From Chelonoidis abingdonii (taxonomy: Eukaryota; Chordata; Testudines; Testudinidae), in assembly GCF_003597395.2 (NCBI RefSeq), contig NC_133770.1, positions 288,884,436 to 288,948,435 on the forward strand: a stretch of 64,000 bases of DNA. The letters are read 5' to 3'. Below are positions 45,170 to 55,764 of the stretch, piece after piece. The notes beneath the pieces were generated by a model. It worked only from the letters and a program-made list of their open reading frames with translations. It was not told where the DNA came from and made no database searches. Made by a program: the position numbers and the translations under genes. How positions within the stretch are numbered: position 1 is the stretch's first letter; every line of letters begins with the position of its first letter.

Positions 45170-45785
45170 TGTGGTCCCATGCTGTATAGAGTCATATCTG
45201 GACATCTAGCTTCAGTGAGGTGTCCAGAACTGAGTACTGCCCTCCACACACTCATTTGGAAAGTGATACCAAAACAAGCATGGCCTTATGAGCAAGCAAA
45301 CATCCTACTAACCTTCTTCAATGCTGTTACACATTGGCCCAAGAATTTTCAATGCTGAGCCTCTCAGTAAACCCAGGTCTTTCTTCTCTGCAATTTAATT
45401 AATTCAATCCATTTCAATATACCTCTCTTGCGGTATTATTTATTTCCTAATATACCTCTTTGGCTCAAACTCATCCCTGGGGTAACTGCATTCGCATCAT
45501 GGCCCATTAAATTTCATATTCTATTTTGGAGACCATTCATCTAATATGTCAGGATTATCCTGTGAAGGAACTACATCCCTCAGTGTCTTAATTATCCTGC
45601 CTGTTTTAATGTTCTCTGCATTTTCAAAGAACTGACTTGTTATAGTCTTTACTAAATACTTAATAAAACCATTAAAAGGTCTCAGGGTCTGTACTGAGCC
45701 ACCCTTAACTTTGACCCTCTATTTTCTATTTACCAGACAGCTGTTTGTCCATCTTAATTATTATTTAACTCCTATATAGAATGAA
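45170..45785 (-). mobile_element. Old CR1-like LINE, reverse-transcriptase region, minus strand
   Basis: In order on the plus strand: 'gtgtccagaactgagtactg', 'aacccaggtctttcttctct', 'gcccattaaatttcatattc', 'cttaataaaaccattaaaag', 'ctgtactgagccacccttaa' and 'accagacagctgtttgtcca'. This matches the order of the same blocks in the 26246-27342 CR1, but is far more diverged. No open frame remains. Confidence 0.7.
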
Positions 45786-45869
45786 CACACAATCTACCAT
45801 ATGGAGAATGTGATGTGAGAATGGCAGGTTTTGGCAATCACAGCATCAGAGTAGTATTCAGTAGCAGAG

Positions 45870-46290
45870 CTAGTTGAAAAAGGTAAGTATAGTTCAGGAA
45901 TACTTTGAAAGAATGGATTTTTTGAACTTTATTTAAAAAAAATTATTAAAAAATGGAAAATTGAAAATTTACAGCAAACTTTTTGAAAATTTGAAAAATA
46001 TGTTGATAATTTAATTTCATTTTAGTGAGAAACTTGTTTCCCTTCTCCCCCACTCTCTCTCACTTCTTTAAATTTGTTATGTCTAGGGGGAATGGAAGGG
46101 AGTGAAACAGATGACAGTTTCCCACCAAAACAAATTGAAAAATTTCAAAACAAATCTAAAAAGTTCAACATTTTTTAAATTGCAAGTTTTCACTGAAAAT
46201 TAAAAAAAATGACCATTTTAGTTTTCATTTGGGTTGAAAAGGAACTTTCAATGTGGAAAATTTTTGGCCATTTTTTGCCATTGCTCCTGA
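45870..46290. mobile_element. AT-rich MITE ('gaaaattt' family)
   Basis: 'agcagagctagttgaaaaag' at the left; long runs of 'aaaatttgaaaa', 'tttcaaaacaaat' and 'caagttttcactgaaaatt'; the right end is unclear. Confidence 0.5.
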
Positions 46291-46626
46291 TCCTACTGTG
46301 TACTTCATGATGTGAAGCTTCACATTCACATTAGAGATGGGCTTTTTTTCTCCTTCTCACCAGTATCTGCATTAATCAGATTAATCACGAAGAAGCCTTG
46401 AGCAGGGGTGAGGCACGTAAAATCTCCGAGCTGGAACAGCTGTTGGGTGCTACTGCTGACCCACCTACTGGACGGAAGCTTGCAAACACCAGAAACTCCC
46501 GCTTCTCATGCTGCCCCACCTGAGATCCATGGAAGAGTAGGGTGTTAGAAAGCAGTGCTTCTCCTTGCCAGGGAGTGGGCCTTTTCCTTACCCCATGATG
46601 TTAAGATCAGTGTGCTGGGGATTTTT
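46291..46626. other. Unassigned sequence
   Basis: No feature recognised. Confidence 0.45.
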
Positions 46627-46638
46627 CATGGCAGCTAG

Positions 46639-46762
46639 TATCAGAGGGGTAGCCGTGTTAGTCTGGATCTGTAAAAGCAGCAAAGAATCCTGTGGCACCT
46701 TATAGACTAACAGATGTTTTGGAGTGTGAGCTTTCGTGGGTGAATATCCACTTCGTCAGATG
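46639..46762 (-). mobile_element. Penelope-type repeat with 12-bp target duplication
   Basis: Simple, non-inverted copy: 'tatcagaggggtagccgtgt', 'tagtctggatctgtaaaagc', 'ggcaccttatagactaacag', then 'cgtgggtgaatatccacttc' 'gtcagatg'. It is flanked by catggcagctag at 46627-46638 and 46763-46774. On the minus strand it holds the most complete hammerhead-like core in the window: CTGACGA (46759-46753), a short stem and GAAA (46735-46732). Confidence 0.85.
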
Positions 46763-46866
46763 CATGGCAGCTAGAGGATTTCTGGGAATTTGGGGGAGAG
46801 GCTAAGGGTATGCAGGGTGCACTACTACTGCATTACTACCAATGGCACTAGCTAGTGCTCTTAGGC

Positions 46867-47053
46867 CAGAGATCGGCAACCTTTGGCATGCAGCCCACGC
46901 TGCTTCCCACAGCCCCAGTTGGCCTGGAATGGTGAACCACAGGCAAGGGGATCTGCGATCGGCTGAACCTGCGGACGCTGCAGATAAACAAACCATCCTG
47001 GCCCACCAGCAGCTTTCCCTGATGGGCCATGTGCCAAAGGTTGCCAATCCCTG
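46867..47053. mobile_element. hAT MITE, 187 bp, with 8-bp target duplication
   Basis: Ends 'cagagatcggcaacctttgg' and 'ccaaaggttgccaatccctg' are inverted. Flanks tcttaggc (46859-46866) and tcttgggc (47054-47061) are an 8-bp duplication with one mismatch. Inner segments also pair, so it is largely palindromic. CAG...CTG ends and 8-bp duplications define hAT elements. Confidence 0.88.
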
Positions 47054-47061
47054 TCTTGGGC

Positions 47062-47510
47062 TATGTTGACCCTTACAGCAGCCTGTAAACTATAGGCAGT
47101 ACACAAGTAGCTACATGCCTCAGTGAAAGGCTCTTCCAGGGGAGATGAATCCAGGATGCAGTGCAAAAAGGCTCCAGCAGATCTCTGCTGCCAGCAACTT
47201 TCCCCTCTATCAGTCTTTCTCCATTTCCAGAGCCTTTCACTGCAGTGGGGTGGCAAGGGAACACTAAGCTGTGGGGTGGCAAGGGAACACTAAGCTGCTA
47301 AAAATAGCAGATTAGCTGTGGAAAGCCCTGCTTGGATGTGTGGAGAGCCCATGTAGGGTACATACCTGGGGGTTTAGGTGCATAGTGCACTCCACTCTAA
47401 TCACCTAAGCTATGCCTCACCATCTACACTACTATTTATGCCCAGGCTAGCTGGGTGTGCAGTGTCAGTACACTACACACTACCAGAAGTGTAGAATGTA
47501 CCCTTAGTTG
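47062..47510. mobile_element. Possible MITE with weak ends
   Basis: Starts 'gctatgttgaccctta' and ends 'agaagtgtagaatgtaccct', weakly inverted; 'ctaaaaatagcag' and 'gcatagtgcac' words occur in related turtle MITEs. It contains the 26-bp tandem. Uncertain. Confidence 0.35.
47245..47296. repeat. Perfect 26-bp tandem duplication
   Basis: Two identical 26-bp units, each starting 'gtggggtggcaagggaacac', at 47245-47270 and 47271-47296. No difference between them, so a recent slippage or an assembly effect. Confidence 0.95.
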
Positions 47511-47680
47511 CCTGCTTTTACTACCACCTATCACTATATTGGTGGGCAGTTTTTGGAAGTTTACCATTTTTAGGTTGTTCAAAACTCTGTTTTTAAGCTT
47601 TGGGAAATTCTGCATTGATATCTGCAGAATATGTTTGACACTAAATTCTAATATACACTGAACTGGACACACAGACAAGG

Positions 47681-47802
47681 TGTAGGAAGAGTAGTAGAAG
47701 AGAGCCTGAGACATAAGTAGTAGTCAAAGCTTTACTGATATAAAGCAAAGACAAGCTCCGAGTAAGAGGCAGGACCTACTTACAGAATCTGGCAAGAACA
47801 AG
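47681..47802 (+). mobile_element. LTR 5' fragment, plus orientation (inverted partner)
   Basis: 'cctgagacataag' (47705), 'tttactgatataaagcaaag' 'acaagctc' and 'gaatctggcaagaaca' match, base for base in most positions, the start of the minus-strand LTR (48604 downward). Here the similarity ends at 47800, directly beside a tRNA-Trp-like primer-binding sequence. Confidence 0.7.
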
Positions 47803-47863
47803 TGGTGACCCCAAAGTGAGGACGGGCTCACTTACTTACCAGATCAGTGGGCATGGGTCACCA
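47803..47863. other. Palindromic primer-binding-site region (tRNA-Trp-like)
   Basis: TGGTGACCCC at 47803-47812 matches the start of a retroviral primer-binding site complementary to tRNA-Trp, with a partial match continuing to 47820. TGGTGACCC is also present on the minus strand at 47863-47855. The two face each other across a leader of about 43 bp. Confidence 0.55.
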
Positions 47864-48013
47864 GTGTGGTTAGATGTTCAGCTGCCTACATGTGTTTTCT
47901 CTATGTTCTCCCTGAGTGTTGCCCCAGCTCTGTGCAGACAGCTGGCACAGCACACCTTGAGCGAACTGCCCAATTACCACAAGATCCGTAAGGTATGAAG
48001 GCGTCAGGCCAGG

Positions 48014-48019
48014 TTTATT
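48014..48019 (-). terminator. LTR polyadenylation signal
   Basis: AATAAA on the minus strand, about 150 bp downstream of the TATA box and about 150 bp before the LTR end. Confidence 0.55.
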
Positions 48020-48163
48020 GTTGATAAAGTACTGTAATAGCATCTGGCACGCTCTATGGGGATACTCATACATGTATGCCCGTGGCAATGGATGCAGCTC
48101 AGTGAATGGCAGGACTTTCCGTTTCCCCCTTGGCTGGACAAAGATACTCCCTCTGAGATACAT

Positions 48164-48171
48164 CTTTATAC
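48164..48171 (-). promoter_or_regulatory. LTR TATA box
   Basis: Minus strand 'ggtataaa' within the LTR, placed in U3 ahead of the AATAAA signal. Confidence 0.55.
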
Positions 48172-48604
48172 CTCAATACAAAAAAGTTATGTACTACATA
48201 GTTCTGACATACTCTGACATAGTTACTGCCCCTTGACATAGCTAGTTATCACCCATCACCTTGTACATGTTGGTTTGATCAAAACCTATCTCTTAAGTGC
48301 TGTTATCCTGACCTTATCTTTTAGGAGGGGTCAGTGTGTTCCTGTTATCACAGGGGAATGTTTTTGTAGCATCCTTGATATCGGGGTGTGTTTGCATGAG
48401 TTCTCTGTGCTTAGCACTTAGATATGTGTATTTCTGTAAAATCAGCCCTGTTCTTGCCAGATTCTTTGAGCAGGCCCTGCCTCTTGCTCACAGCTTGTCT
48501 TTGCTTTATATCAGTAAAGGTTTAACTACAACTTTAGCCCAGGCCTCAGGCCTAATACCAGTCCTCTGATACAAGGGCTTATGTCTCAGGCCCTCTTCCT
48601 ACTA

Positions 48605-50094
48605 TATCTGTATTTGAAAATGTGGGTCTTTGGGCCAGATCCTCAGCTACACTGACATGCAACAACTGAAGCTCTGACTCCTTGACACCTACCGAACAAA
48701 TTTTAATATAAAGAAAGGCTTTTCCTCCTCGTCTTTCTGTACAGCCCAGCACACTCAGTGGGAACAGGACCTGATATTTAATTTCTTGCCCTTTCTGGAA
48801 CCTATAGATGCTAAAATAGACTCAGAGGAATCTGACTTTGTGGAAGCTCAAGACTGAGATGCTTATTTAGCAGTAATTGGTGAACATTGATGAATATCCC
48901 CTTGACACAACATAACTGAGTCATGGGGGTGGGGTTTGCTCATATTTATTAGCATTGGTCATTTAAGAAAACCAGCTGCCAAAGCAATTGGGTGTCTATG
49001 TGAACTGAGGTCCCGGGGTCCCATCCTGGTTTGCTTGGCACATCAACCACAGAGAGAATGAGTCTGATTTTTGAAACATTCAAATTAAAACCAGTCCTAA
49101 GCAAAACAAGAGCATGGCTGTCCACTGGCTTTCAGAGAGAGAGCTGCAGCGAGGTTGCAGCATTGTTCCACTCTGTCTGCCTTATGGAGAGAATCTTGAT
49201 GAGCACACACAATATTTATTTTGAGGCGGGGCAAATAATAAAGGCAGACTCCTCCCCCCGCACCCTTTCTGCAGAGGGAGCTAGGAAGGGGTTGGGTGAT
49301 TTCTGTACCTAAAGCTGCCACTGCTGCAGTATTCTTTCCGCCTGTGTTTCTGTGCCATATAAAATATGTATTCCCTAACTGCAGTTAGGGCTGTCTGGTC
49401 CCCTATTCAAACTCTGCTGAAAGATCAGTTGCATGCTAATCTGACATGATTCTATCCATTGCCTATGCAACCCAGAGAACTACACTGCCTCTCCCGCCTT
49501 TCCCAGAATTGACTCAGGGGTGCCAGAGAAATGGCAGCAGAAAATGAGGTTTGTGGAGGGTGCAGGGGAATCTTGAAAGCCCTGTTTTTCCAGATAGATT
49601 TCTAGCACTTAGTGGTTTTAGCAGGGATGTGGGAAAGATCCCAAGCATAACCTTTCTTGTCGCATTTCAATCAGCATAAACCAGGGAACAAGAGACACAC
49701 GAAGGGAGAGAGGGAGAGGGGAAAAAAGATTCTTTCCAAGCCTAGCTGAATTTCAAAAAAGGTTTGGTGAGAAGAACTGCTGATATCCATGTCAGCTCCT
49801 ATTTCAATTATCCATTCCTAATTAAAATACTGCCATTCTCTCAGTGCACAATACTTTTTCACTGGCAGTTTCAGAGAATAACTAGAGGTATAAATTAGCT
49901 TCAGTCTTCCTTGTACAATCAATGAGCAATGTCATAGACCATCAGAAAGAGGATGCATCTAATTATGGGCCTGATGATACAATTTGTCTGAGTAAGGAAT
50001 ATTATTATTTATATTGGAGATCTAACCACGTGTGCTAGGAGATGTATATTTGATACACATAGTAAGAGAAAGTTCTTTCCCCAGTGACCTCACA
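48605..50094. other. Mostly unique sequence
   Basis: At 48630-48660 'gggccagatcctcagctaca' is half of the palindromic MITE at 29799. Otherwise no gene or repeat is recognised. Confidence 0.45.
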
Positions 50095-50235
50095 ACCAGA
50101 GCATTGAGTGAGCTCTACAAAATTGAGAAATGGCAAGACAAAGAATGGAAGAGGAGTAAAGTGACTTGTCCAAGGTCACACAGCAGGTCAGTGGCAGAGC
50201 CCGGGTGTGCTGAGTCCCACCCCAAGACTCTGGAT
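50095..50235 (-). mobile_element. MIR/CORE-SINE, minus strand, head and core
   Basis: 'gtgacttgtccaaggtcaca' 'cagcaggtcagtggcagagc' 'ccgggtgtgctgagtcccac' is the reversed MIR head region. The core part is worn. Confidence 0.75.
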
Positions 50236-51639
50236 AAGATGCCACAGTGCATAAGTAAAGGTTGTATGACTTGATCTTGAGAGCCATGCTGTGTTCTCTT
50301 TTAAGTCAGTGGGAGCAGGATTGGGGGATGACAAAGTATGGATCTGATTTTGTGTGGTCTCTCTATCTAATGTAGTGATGTACCTACAGTCTATTAATTT
50401 TTATGTAGTACCTATCACTCTGACATCTTGATGTCAGTGGGAGCTGAGGGTGCCCATCACCTCTGAGGATTAGGGCCTGTGGAGTGTTGAATACAAATAG
50501 ATATTGGGTCCGCTGTTTGCATTGAAGTAAGCAGGAGTTTTATCAATGCTTTTGTAAGAGCAAGCCTTGGTGATTATATTTGCAGTAAACTTCTCTTACA
50601 GGTGATTAACAGGTGCAAAAACAAGCGCAAGGGGAGGTGAAAAAAGAGTAAAATGAAAAATTCTACATTGAGGGAAAAAATAACAGGATATTTAAATTTC
50701 CCTAGTTTGAATCTACATCGTGGTTATGGTCTTAGACTCATGGCATTTTGTTTAATTATATGACTGAATATGAGAAAATGAGAATCTAAGAGAAATGATG
50801 CTCACCCAAGCCTAGGGATAGGATCCAAGCAACTCAAGGACACAGTTTTGAAAAACAAGGAAATTTGGGATCTGGCTCATGGTTTTTGTAGTAGCAGTCT
50901 GATATTTACCTAAATGCTTTCCTCTCAAGGGGAATGAGCAGAAGCTAAAAAGCTAATGATCATTTATTCCATTGGGAAATTTGGAAGAGTGCTGGCACTA
51001 AATCCATTGGAGATTTATATGCAGATAATCTTTCAACAAGTGAAAAAAAAAACCCAAAATTCAATTGGATTATCACCCGATCAGGATCTCTCTTGCCAGC
51101 AACTCTGTGATTGCCTCTCTTAGTCCCTAAACGTTATACCTCCAAGCCCCATTACTGTTAATCATTTGATATAAATTTCAAGAGTGGCAAGTGAATATAC
51201 AAACACTATGTAGCGATGGTTGGCTGTGTATCCCTGGATGCATCATTTCAAAATGAAATGGAAAATGGATTAGCAGCACAGTTTACTCCTAAATAGATCT
51301 GGTCAAAGAAAATGATTGTTATATGCATTGAAGCAGCACTTAGATACATACAAGAAACATCCATATGTTAAAAATTTGACAGCATTAGAGCTGTGTCATA
51401 GTTTATGCAGCTGTGGGTGTTATTAATACATTATGGAAGAAGGATGGCAATAAGTAACTGTTGATCAGACTTTTATTGGCTTAGGTAGAGAAAAAGAAGT
51501 GTGATTATTGACCATCAATAATGTATGTGCTAGATTTTCAGCGCCTGAGGAAAATGTTATTGAAGTTGATCAGTGCAACCTTAACTAACTTTAAATAACT
51601 TTTTATTCTATAGGAATTATTTTTTTTGTTTTACTATTC
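50236..51639. other. Unique sequence with worn MITE traces
   Basis: At 50425-50530 'gatgtcagtgggagctgagg' and 'gcattgaagtaagcaggagt' are traces of the 'caatgggag' MITE families. No gene recognised. Confidence 0.4.
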
Positions 51640-51755
51640 TGTCTAAAGGCCCCAACTGAAATCAGAGACCCTGTTGTGCTAAGGTCTGTACAAACACACA
51701 GTGAGAGACAGTCCCAGACCTGAAGAGCTTGCAGGCTAAATAGTAAAACTAATTT
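51640..51755 (-). mobile_element. CORE-SINE-like fragment
   Basis: 'taaaggccccaactgaaatc', 'gaccctgttgtgctaaggtc' 'tgtacaaacacac', 'gagagacagtcccagacctg' and 'aagagcttgcaggctaaat' follow the order of the 57540 copy. Confidence 0.75.
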
Positions 51756-52039
51756 GCAAATATTTTCATAAATAAAAGTGATCATCCTGGATCACTTTGA
51801 TCCAGGAAGACATATTGAGTGAGATTTTAAAAGCACAGAAATGACTTAGGAGCAAAAGTCTTGTTGAAATTTTTTTTGTCAAATAGCTTTTGAAAATATC
51901 ACTTCTTATGTTATTTATGAGTATTCAAAACACTGCTGGGCATTTGAGAAAGTGTTTGAGAATCCTTAAAGTTTCATGAACTTTACCATGAAAGATTTTT
52001 TTAGAAATAATTATTTTAGTTATTTTTGTTTATGTAATC

Positions 52040-52272
52040 AAAGCTGGGGTCAGAAATGATACTTTGTATTTCAGTAGGTGAATAAGAGAGGGCATGCAAA
52101 AATATACAAAACAGTAAATGGTATAGAGATCAGCCACTGTTATTTATCCTTCATCATAGGATGAAAACAAGGGGAAATTCAATAAAACTAAAAGCAAGCA
52201 AATTTAAAATTGATTCAAATAAATATTTTTCCTACTCTATGCACAGTTTGCCTGTGGGACTCATTGCAACAA
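52040..52272 (+). mobile_element. Old LINE ORF2 remnant (CR1-like)
   Basis: 'aatatacaaaacagtaaatg' (Y-K-x-V-N-G-like), 'tatccttcatcataggatga' 'aaacaaggggaaattcaata' and 'gtttgcctgtgggactcatt' (L-W-D-S-L/ W-N-S-L-P-like) in that order match the end of CR1-clade ORF2. Confidence 0.55.
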
Positions 52273-52276
52273 GATA

Positions 52277-52591
52277 CAGTAGAACCTCAGAGTTAGGAAC
52301 ACCTCAGGAATGGAGGTTGTTGTAACTGAAATGTTTGTAACTCTGGACAAAATGTTATGGTTATTCTTTCAGAAATTTACAACTGAGTATTGACTTAATA
52401 CAGCTTTGAAACTTTACTATGCAGAAGAAAAATGCTGCTTTCCCTTTTTTATTAGTAGTTTACAATTAACACAGTACTGTACTGTGTTTGCTTTTTTCTT
52501 TTGTCTCTTCTGCTGCCTAATTGTTCCAGATGAGGTGTGTGTTAACTGGTCAGTTCGGAACTCTGGTGTTCGTAACTCTGATGTTCTACTG
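52277..52591. mobile_element. Tc1/mariner Tigger-like MITE
   Basis: Ends 'cagtagaacctcagagttag' and 'cgtaactctgatgttctactg' (last 20 bases given as aactctgatgttctactg) are inverted. TA dinucleotides flank it (52275-52276 and 52592-52593), the target of Tc1/mariner transposases. Inner 'gttgtaactgaaatgtttgt' and 'cagttcggaactctggtgtt' extend the pairing. No transposase is encoded. Confidence 0.85.
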
Positions 52592-52629
52592 TATCAACAC
52601 CTTGAAGGGTTCGGCCTGCAGTTCTCCTG

Positions 52630-53090
52630 TATTAATATCAAACTCTGCCTGGTTAAGTATGAAGAATGGATGTCCAGACTGACATTCTTAGATTCATCAG
52701 TTGCCTTCAATACTGTTGATCCTGAGGTATTGTTAACTTGCTGGCAGACAATAGCAGAAGAGGGAAGTGGGTCTATTCATACCTTGATGAGGATTTGCAG
52801 AAAGTTGAGTTGGGCAATTACTCTTCATCAGACTTTCTGTGGCCTTGCTCTGACCTTCTGGGCTTACTGCAAGACCCTAACTCTTTACCAAGGTTTCTGG
52901 GGAGACTGGAATGATAAGGACTGATATTTGTATGGATGAGGGTGTTGTTTCGATTTATATTGTGGTTGGCTATTTTTTTGGCATGAGGCCGAGAGGCAGC
53001 TGCTGGCTTTAATTTTGATTTGGTTTTTAATTTTTGGCAAAGATGCCAAATCCATGGACAGGCTTTTTTCAATATAACAATGCATTTATG
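52630..53090 (+). mobile_element. LINE reverse-transcriptase remnant (CR1/L2/L3 clade)
   Basis: The frame at 52691-52720 reads DSSVAFNTVD, close to the L-S-A-A-F-D-T-V-D motif of CR1/L2-clade reverse transcriptases, followed by E-V-L-L. Further recognisable residues appear only after frame changes. The tail to 53090 is AT-rich. Family assignment is tentative. Confidence 0.5.
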
Positions 53091-53659
53091 ATTAATTGAG
53101 AGCAGTAATATGTAAGTAACAACAAAAGAAACCCTGGGGCCAGGTGGCTTATTATGACTCAGTGACCTTTCAGTCTGAGGGAACTGTGCCTCTCATTGGT
53201 TATTTCAGACCTCTGCAGCTGAGTTACAACAAACCTTAGCCAGAGTCAGATCCTGCAACCTTTACTCATGGGAGTAATCCTCTGTCAGGTGGGTAATCTC
53301 TTGCATTCCAGAAATTTACCACTTGGATAAATTTTGCTCAGGTGGAAAAAGGCTGGTGGATTAGCTCCTTGGTTAGTGAATTAGTGTAGTAATTCAGCAC
53401 TGTGTTACAGATGCTCAGCAACTCAAACCATGCCTGTAGTGGCCCTCCTCGTAATCTGCTCTCCTTTCATTTGCTGATTTCTTCTCTGAAACACTGTCCT
53501 TTCTCAAGCTGGTCTCTCTCCATCTTGGACTCATGCAGATGGCTGCACCGATAAATAGCAGTAACCATCATTCTCATGACATCATCAAGGAAAGCTCTTG
53601 ACTGCAAACTTTCATGACTTATCAGACTACAGATCAAATAAGAAAAACAGGCAAATCGA
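53091..53659. other. Unassigned sequence
   Basis: No feature recognised. Confidence 0.45.
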
Positions 53660-53935
53660 TGGGCATCTTGGGGTTCAAGGCGAGGAGTAAATGAGCACAG
53701 AGGCTATTGGTAGGAGCCGCAAAGATATTGAGGCACATATAAATGCTATTTGTAGGTGCCACTGTGATCCAGAAAACTCCCACTTGGCTGCCACCTACCC
53801 TTGTAGGAGCCTCAAGTAGCTCAACATCTAAGTTTTTGCAGTAAAAGTACACTGGGCACCTATGTTTCTGCCTCTGGGCAAGCACACTGCTGCCTCACTC
53901 TAGGTGTCTGGGCCCTTATCTCCCATGTAAAGAGC
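53660..53935. mobile_element. Fragment of the 7201-8334 DNA transposon family
   Basis: 'gggcacctatgtttctgcct' 'ctgggcaagcacac' parallels 'aggcgcctatgtttctgctt' 'ttgagcatgcgcag' at 7360-7395. Ends not resolved. Confidence 0.5.
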
Positions 53936-55239
53936 AAGTCATGAACCAGGGGAAGGTAAATTTTTGCATGTAGGGCCCAATGTGGTAGGTGTGCTCAGAG
54001 GCTGCTTATTAGACTGGGTCCTGTAGCTGAGTTCCAGTAAAACAGCCGAGGGTTGGAGTTGGTGATGAGAAAGTGGGTCTCCCTTGTGAAGCATGTGAAG
54101 CATCTCTAGTTCAAGTTCCCACTTTACCTAATTAGATGGCAATGGAATAGTCTGAGATGGGCTTACCTTAATCTCTCCAAGTGAAGTGGTTCCACTTTAA
54201 TGGAATAATTAAATATTAATTGGTACAGAGAGAATGAGAATGACTCTGTTTCCATCAGTGATAATAGAAATTTACAGATAAACAAAGTAAGAAAAATGCT
54301 GCTTGAGAACTAAAGTTAGAGTTAAAGAAACTTTGTATATTTTGACATGTGATGTTGACAATTTGTGTTTTAACTGTTATAAAGCTTTCACTTTTTGAAT
54401 CTTAACATTTATTGTAATTTAATAATGATTTATCCCCCATTGCCTACCCCCCCTAATTTATCACAACTGTAAAATTTTAAATAAACTTTACAAAGTACTT
54501 GAAATTAATAATTTTCCACAAATTGATAATTGAAAAATATGCTTTAAAATAACCCTTGATATTGTCTGTCGAAATTATAAAAAAAATAAAAATTGAATTC
54601 TGCCAAGCCTGTGTATCCTGTACTAGCTGAAAGATCTTTAAGAGCAGTCCTGTTGCAATAGTTTGATCTAGAGGATCGAGAGGCAGTGACAGTGTCTGAC
54701 CAGGTTGATATCACAAAGTAACTGTTGCAATCATCATGCTAAACACAACTGAAGAAAGTCCATCAAAGACATCTGAGCCTCGAAGCACTCCTGAATTCTG
54801 GAACTCATTGACAGGGGTTGGGCAGACCCCCCACTCTCAGTCATGAGGCTAAGCATCATCCTGCCATCTCTCTATACACTAGATCCTGCTCCTATTGAGG
54901 TGAAAGGCAAGAGTCCCATTTGCTTCAGTGGAATGGGAGAAGGCCACATACTTTTGCATCAACTTCCATTACTTCCATCCTATCTAGAATGAGTTACAAG
55001 GGACTCTGTCAGCCAAGTGCATTGGGAAAACAGGCACCATGCTATCCTGTCCCAATGAAAAAGAGAGACAGAGCTGAGTGTCAGCTGCATTGTGACAGCT
55101 CCACAGTGCAAGCTGCCTTGCTATCTTCCTCTCAGTTTGGAAGCGATTACTTTGACACTGATTTTGACTTGGGACACAGATAACAACTGAGAAAGTAGAT
55201 GTGGTCAAGTAAACAATGGATCTCAGTAACTACTCAGCC
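53936..55239. other. Unique sequence
   Basis: 54180-54600 is AT-rich with no recognised repeat. At 54880-54945 'gatcctgctcctattgaggt' is a worn MITE trace. No gene recognised. Confidence 0.45.
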
Positions 55240-55242
55240 TAA

Positions 55243-55523
55243 GGTCTGGTCTACACTATAGAACTATACTGATATAACTACTTCACTCAGGAGTTTGAAA
55301 AATCCACACCCCCGAGCAACATAGTTATACTGACTTAATTCCCCATGTAGACAGTGCTGTGTTGTCAGGAGAGCTTCTTCTGTGGACATAGCTATTGCCT
55401 CTCGGGGAGGTAAATTAACTATGCTAATGGGAAAGCTCTTTCCTAGTGGCTTAGTGCATCTTCATTAAAGCACTACAGGAGTGCAGCTGCACCAATCCCA
55501 CAGTTTTAAGTGTAGACATGACC
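55243..55523 (+). mobile_element. PIF/Harbinger-like MITE with TAA target duplication
   Basis: Inverted ends 'ggtctggtctacactata' and 'aagtgtagacatgacc' lie directly between TAA (55240-55242) and TAA (55524-55526), the 3-bp duplication of PIF/Harbinger. The interior has 'aaaatccacacccccgagca' 'acatagttatactgactta'. The same family is at 61430, 12230 and 14301. Confidence 0.85.
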
Positions 55524-55764
55524 TAAGTGTCTGGATGTAATTAGTGGGTGGCAGTGAGTAAAGTGGATTTCTAGCCTGCCGTGTGTCTGAGTAGGAAGGA
55601 AGTTACCAAATTTCTCTCCAAATGTTATCTGGCAAACTAGAGGGAGCAGGCAAGTACTCAAGTGCTTTGGCTACTGGGATAATTTATGACATTGGACCAA
55701 CTGCTGCTGGCTTTACTCAGGCAATATAGACATTTTATGGTGGGTTTGCCTCAATAATGACATA

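Larger units (their letters stand above)
47865..48604 (-). mobile_element. ERV-type LTR, minus orientation, with primer-binding site
   Basis: Read on the minus strand the LTR starts between 48604 and 48588 (TGAGACATAAG at 48588) and ends CA at 47865, about 725-740 bp. It has a TATA box (48171-48164), an AATAAA signal (48019-48014) about 150 bases further, and after the CA end one base and TGGTGACCC, a primer-binding start. This is the expected U3-R-U5 plus primer-site layout. No gag or pol follows; the leader runs into the inverted LTR piece at 47802-47681. Confidence 0.75.

Noticed and set aside
46861..47256. 131-codon minus-strand frame
   Set aside because: Covers the hAT MITE at 46867-47053; overlapping frames on both strands are equally open.
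47245..47296. CRISPR-like repeat
   Set aside because: Only two directly abutting units without spacers, and the DNA is eukaryotic.
52406..52924. 172-codon plus-strand frame
   Set aside because: The first part is the Tigger-like MITE and the later part a LINE fragment; the frame joins unrelated pieces.
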